Shown: positions 13,137 to 15,614 of the stretch, in pieces
Layout: the number at the start of each line of letters is the position of its first letter
Position numbering within the stretch: the first letter of the stretch is position 1
Source: GSA-30 sp036568765
GTDB taxonomy: Bacteria; Pseudomonadota; Gammaproteobacteria; Xanthomonadales; Rhodanobacteraceae
Direction: 5' to 3'
Length of the DNA: 15,614 nt
Assembly (NCBI RefSeq): GCF_036568765.1
Contig: NZ_DATCRY010000194.1
Span: forward strand, 1 to 15,614
Translations under genes and position numbers: made by a program
Notes under the pieces: model-generated
Database searches by the model: none
What the model was told of the DNA's origin: nothing
What the model saw: the letters and a program-made list of their open reading frames with translations, nothing else

Positions 13137-14030
13137 ATGGACCCTCAAACCGCGCTGTTTCAACAGCATCGCCCGCGCCTGTTCGGCCTGGCCTACCGGA
13201 TGCTCGGCACGCCCGGGGACGCCGAGGACGTGCTGCATGACGCGTGGCTGCGCTGGAACGACCAGAATTCCGACGCACTGGACGACCCTGAGGCGTGGCT
13301 GGTCACTGTCACCACGCGCCTGGCACTCGATCGTCTGCGCCGCGCCAAGACCGAACGTGCCCATCATGTCGGCCCTTGGCTGCCCGAACCGCTGGTGGCC
13401 GACGAGGAGGAGCCGCCGATGCAGGCCGAACGCGGACAGAGCCTGCAAATCTCGTTCCTGCTTCTGCTCGAACGGTTGAGTGCCGAGGAGCGGGCTGCAT
13501 TCCTGCTGCATGACGTGTTCGACTACAGCCATGCCGAAGCGGCGACCATGCTGGGCATTACCGAGGAAGCCTGCCGTCAGCGGGCGCACCGCGCCAAGCA
13601 GCGCCTGCGCGAGGGCCGGCCACGCTTTACCTATGCACCCGATATCCAGCAGCGCTTGCTGGAAAAATTCATGCAGGCCATGCAGCAACCCACGCCGGAC
13701 GTATTGAAGAGCCTGTTTGCCGATGACATAACGGTGATCTCAGACGGCGGAGGGCGCGTCACCGCGACCTTGCGCCCGCTGCATGGCAGCGAGCGCGTCT
13801 TGCGGCTCTACTCGCAGGTCGCCCTGCGTTACCGGAGCATGGAAGCGGTACATCGCATGCAGTGGCTCAACGGCGCTCCGGCCCTGCTTACCTGGGTCGA
13901 TGGAGAGCTCGCCACGGTCATGTGGATCGAGACCGATGGCGACCGGATCGTCGCCATCCACTCCCTGCGCGACCCGCTCAAGCTGGCCCGGCTGAAAGCT
14001 GTCACGCCCAGCCCGGGTCATGCGTCTTAG
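13137..14030 (+). CDS. ECF sigma factor of the ECF41 (SigJ-like) group with SnoaL-like C-terminal domain
   Basis: Alternative sigma factor of 297 residues from ATG 13137, with AGGAGG (13127-13132) 4 nt upstream. Region 2 is at about 10-70 (RLFGLAYRMLGTPGDAEDVLHDAWLRW). Region 4 is at about 105-160 (LSAEERAAFLLHDVFDYSHAEAA and ITEEACRQRAHRAKQRL). The linker carries WLPEP (81-85), an ECF41 hallmark. The extension from about 170 has the SnoaL/NTF2-like pattern with DGGGR (203-207) and, near the end, DPLKL (279-283) in place of the usual NPDKL. In this group the fused domain regulates the sigma factor instead of a separate anti-sigma, and none is encoded here. Its own gene and the next each carry a matching promoter. 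The inducing signal is unknown. Confidence 0.93.
   Translation: MDPQTALFQQHRPRLFGLAYRMLGTPGDAEDVLHDAWLRWNDQNSDALDDPEAWLVTVTTRLALDRLRRAKTERAHHVGPWLPEPLVADEEEPPMQAERGQSLQISFLLLLERLSAEERAAFLLHDVFDYSHAEAATMLGITEEACRQRAHRAKQRLREGRPRFTYAPDIQQRLLEKFMQAMQQPTPDVLKSLFADDITVISDGGGRVTATLRPLHGSERVLRLYSQVALRYRSMEAVHRMQWLNGAPALLTWVDGELATVMWIETDGDRIVAIHSLRDPLKLARLKAVTPSPGHAS
14000..14026 (+). promoter_or_regulatory. ECF41-type promoter of the CMD/AhpD-family gene
   Basis: TGTCAC (14000-14005) plus G, exactly 16 nt, then CGTC (14023-14026). It is embedded in the last ten codons of the sigma gene and ends 49 bp before the next start codon. It uses the same 7-mer, spacing and -10 as the site at 13084. Confidence 0.82.
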
Positions 14031-14075
14031 AGAAAACAGGCCATTGTGGCCGGTTCAACTCCAAGGAGATCGCTC

Positions 14076-14546
14076 ATGTCCAAGCGCTTCGATTACACCA
14101 AGTACGGCAACCTTCTAAAGCCTTTGTTCACCCTGAGCGCGCAGGCTCATCACAGCAGTCTGGAGCCGCAGTTGATCGAACTGATCCTGCTGCGCGTCTC
14201 GCAGATCAACGGCTGCGCTTATTGCATCGACATGCACACCAAGGATGCTCGCGCCGGTGGCGAAACCGAGCAGCGTCTGTATTTGGTGCAGGTATGGCGC
14301 GAAGCCGAGGCCATGTATAGCGAACGCGAGCGCGCGGCACTGGCCTGGGCCGAAGAGGTTACGCGCATCGGTGAACACGGCCTCTCCGACGCGGTCTATG
14401 AGCAGGCGATGGCGGTATTCAGCGAGGAGGAAATCGTCCACCTCAACTTGCTGGTGGTCATGATCAACGGCTGGAACCGGTTCGGCGTGACATTCCACTC
14501 CGAGCCGGGACATTACCAGCCGGCCAAGGCGAAGCTTGCGTCCTGA
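14076..14546 (+). CDS. carboxymuconolactone decarboxylase / AhpD-family alkylhydroperoxidase-like protein
   Basis: The 156-residue all-helical protein starts at ATG 14076, with AAGGAG 7 nt upstream. The core motif QINGCAYCIDMHTKDAR (43-59) carries the redox pair Cys47 and Cys50 and the downstream His54, as in AhpD-type thiol peroxidases and oxidoreductases. YLVQVWREAEAMYSERERAALAWAEEVT (70-97) and EEEIVHLNLLVVMINGWNRF (about 119-138) are family-typical. CMD genes are the most typical neighbours and targets of ECF41 sigma factors, and this one has a matching promoter. A role in redox or peroxide detoxification is inferred from the CxxC; the substrate is unknown. It is not the AhpD of an alkyl hydroperoxide reductase operon, since no ahpC is adjacent. 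Confidence 0.93.
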   Translation: MSKRFDYTKYGNLLKPLFTLSAQAHHSSLEPQLIELILLRVSQINGCAYCIDMHTKDARAGGETEQRLYLVQVWREAEAMYSERERAALAWAEEVTRIGEHGLSDAVYEQAMAVFSEEEIVHLNLLVVMINGWNRFGVTFHSEPGHYQPAKAKLAS

Positions 14547-14601
14547 TATGCTTCAGACTTAACGGCGGCGAGAATAGCGTGTCGTGATGGGCGTTGCAGA
14601 G

Positions 14602-14736
14602 CCTTCCTCACCCCAGCCCTTTCCCCGGCGCAGCAGAAGAGAGGGAGCCGACTGGAGCGAACCTCAGTGTTTCGCGCTTGCGAAGACTGCTCCCTCTACC
14701 CTGGTTGCGCCGGTGGAGAAGGCTGAGGAAGAGGGG
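14602..14736. repeat. nested imperfect palindromic element between the CMD gene and icd
   Basis: Three nested levels of inverted repeat. The outer arms are 14602-14632 and 14706-14736, sharing TGCGCCGG at the inner ends and GGCTG further out, with mismatches. The middle arms are perfect: AGAGGGAGC (14640-14648) with GCTCCCTCT (14689-14697). The inner hairpin is CAGT-TTCGC (14665-14675) with GCGAA-ACTG (14680-14689), loop GCTT. No coding potential is evident. It fills most of the 274-bp gap and could be a MITE/REP-like repeat, a structured RNA, or part of the CMD gene's 3' end. Confidence 0.6.
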
Positions 14737-14771
14737 AAACCTCACTCGCAATAAAGCCACACCGACAAAAG

Positions 14772-14801
14772 AAAAACCCCGCCATCGCTGGCGGGGTTTT
14801 T
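14772..14801 (-). terminator. Rho-independent terminator of icd, probably bidirectional
   Basis: AAAAACCCCGCC (14772-14783), loop ATCGCT, and GGCGGGGTTTTT (14790-14801): a 12-bp perfect stem with T runs on both strands, 19 bp past the icd stop. It can also stop transcripts from the CMD side. Confidence 0.93.
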
Positions 14802-14820
14802 CATGGAAGCAAACGAAAAC

Positions 14821-15614
14821 TCAGGCGGCTTTGACGCGCTTGACGATCGCGTCGCCGAAGGTCTCCGTCGTCCCCTTGCCGCCGAGATCCGGCGTGACCG
14901 CGTCGCGATCGTGGGTCATGGTGTCACGCATGGCAACGCGGATCTTGTTGCCCTTCTCCACCATGCCAAGGTGATCGAGCATATCGGCCGCAGCCAGCAG
15001 CAACGCACACGGATTGGCAATGCCCTTGCCGGCGATATCCGGCGCCGAACCATGCACCGCCTCGAAGATAGCTGCACTCTCGCCGATGTTGTCGCCCGGT
15101 GCCAAGCCCAGGCCGCCGACCAGACCTGCACACAGATCCGACAGGATGTCGCCGAACAGGTTGGTGGTGACGATCACGTCGAACTGCTCGGGCTTCATCA
15201 CCAGCTGCATGCAGGTGTTATCCACGATCATTTCGTTGAATTCGATCTGCGGATATTCCTTCGCCACTTCGCGTGCAACATTGAGGAACAGACCCGAGCT
15301 GGTCTTCATGATGTTGGCTTTATGTACGGCCGTGACCTTCTTGCGTCCCTTCTTGATCGCCATCTCGAAGGCATAGCGCACGATGCGGGTGCTGCCTTTG
15401 CGCGTATTGCGGATGATCGACTGTGCCACTTCGCCATCCTCGGACAGCGTCTGGCCTTCGGCCAGGTACGCGCCTTCGGTGTTCTCGCGCACGGTGATGA
15501 TATCGATATTATCGTAACGCGCCTTCGTACCCGGGAAGCTGATCGCCGGACGGACATTGGCGTACAGGTCGAAATGGCGGCGCAAGGTGACATTGATCGA
15601 GGTAAAGCCACCGC
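14821..15614 (-). CDS. icd: isocitrate dehydrogenase, NAD-type, C-terminal part (runs off the right edge)
   Basis: TCA-cycle enzyme oxidising isocitrate to 2-oxoglutarate and CO2. The last 263 codons are present; the start is outside. Motifs are GGFTSINVTLRRHFDLYANVRPA near the edge (substrate-binding arginines), VRENTEGAYLAEG, RIVRYAFEMA, VTAVHKANIMK, VDNTCMQLV, TTNLFGDILSDL and HGSAPDIAGKGIANP. In the last motif Asp-Ile occupies the place where NADP enzymes such as E. coli Icd carry Lys-Tyr, which points to NAD specificity; this is my reading of the family pattern. It is convergent with the CMD gene and has its own terminator. Homoisocitrate or 3-isopropylmalate dehydrogenase are relatives but fit the motifs less well. 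Confidence 0.93.
   Translation of the reverse strand, partial: GGFTSINVTLRRHFDLYANVRPAISFPGTKARYDNIDIITVRENTEGAYLAEGQTLSEDGEVAQSIIRNTRKGSTRIVRYAFEMAIKKGRKKVTAVHKANIMKTSSGLFLNVAREVAKEYPQIEFNEMIVDNTCMQLVMKPEQFDVIVTTNLFGDILSDLCAGLVGGLGLAPGDNIGESAAIFEAVHGSAPDIAGKGIANPCALLLAAADMLDHLGMVEKGNKIRVAMRDTMTHDRDAVTPDLGGKGTTETFGDAIVKRVKAA

Noticed and set aside
14547..14820. Small protein gene (126-codon frame from 14594) between the CMD gene and icd
   Set aside because: It runs through the palindromic element and terminator, lacks a ribosome site and has no recognisable sequence.

Overview
The window looks like chromosome of a gammaproteobacterium of the Xanthomonadales/Lysobacterales, probably Rhodanobacteraceae-like (Dyella/Luteibacter/Frateuria type). 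This placement is inferred from high GC, the gene orders pcnB-folK-panB-panC-panD-pgi and dapA/gcvR/bcp/phoH, an apparently NAD-type isocitrate dehydrogenase, a heptamer intergenic repeat of a kind I associate with xanthomonads, and protein wording close to xanthomonad homologues. No database was consulted. Most of the window is housekeeping; no insertion sequence, integrase, CRISPR array or rRNA was seen.

Layout. Positions 1-4759 (minus strand) read pcnB > folK > panB > panC > panD, then a strong terminator, then the 5' part of pgi running off the left edge. pcnB and folK overlap by 4 bp (GTGA). The cluster combines RNA polyadenylation, one folate step and the pantothenate pathway. Positions 4905-5431 (plus) hold a tRNA-Glu(CTC) with a good promoter, followed after 50 bp by a seven-iron ferredoxin gene and its terminator. 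Positions 5485-8137 (minus) hold an unrecognised 330-residue Ser/Lys/Gly-rich protein, dapA, and a BamC-like lipoprotein with its own terminator. The unrecognised gene sits between dapA and gcvR, which are direct divergent neighbours in E. coli. Positions 8361-11211 (plus) hold gcvR, bcp and phoH, ending in a strong terminator, with several inverted repeats and a (GACTCGG)x6 tract between genes. Positions 11229-13081 (plus) hold thiD and an LpxO-like membrane-anchored dioxygenase. Positions 13084-14546 (plus) hold an ECF41-type sigma factor and a carboxymuconolactone decarboxylase/AhpD-family gene. Positions 14602-14736 hold a nested palindromic element, followed by a terminator and the 3' part of icd (minus), which runs off the right edge.

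Main points for a second look. (1) The sigma factor has the ECF41 hallmarks: WLPEP linker, DGGGR, a DPLKL variant of NPDKL, and a SnoaL-like C-terminal extension. Both it and the downstream CMD gene are preceded by TGTCACG-N16-CGTC with identical spacing, each lying over the 3' end of the gene before it. The sequence thus shows a complete predicted regulon of two promoters and two genes. (2) The protein between dapA and gcvR has a Ser-rich N-terminus with two basic clusters resembling a nuclear localisation signal, a folded-looking middle, and a low-complexity basic tail. I cannot assign it to a family. (3) Several intergenic elements could form unusual RNA structures, notably interleaved inverted repeats before bcp and the nested palindrome before icd.
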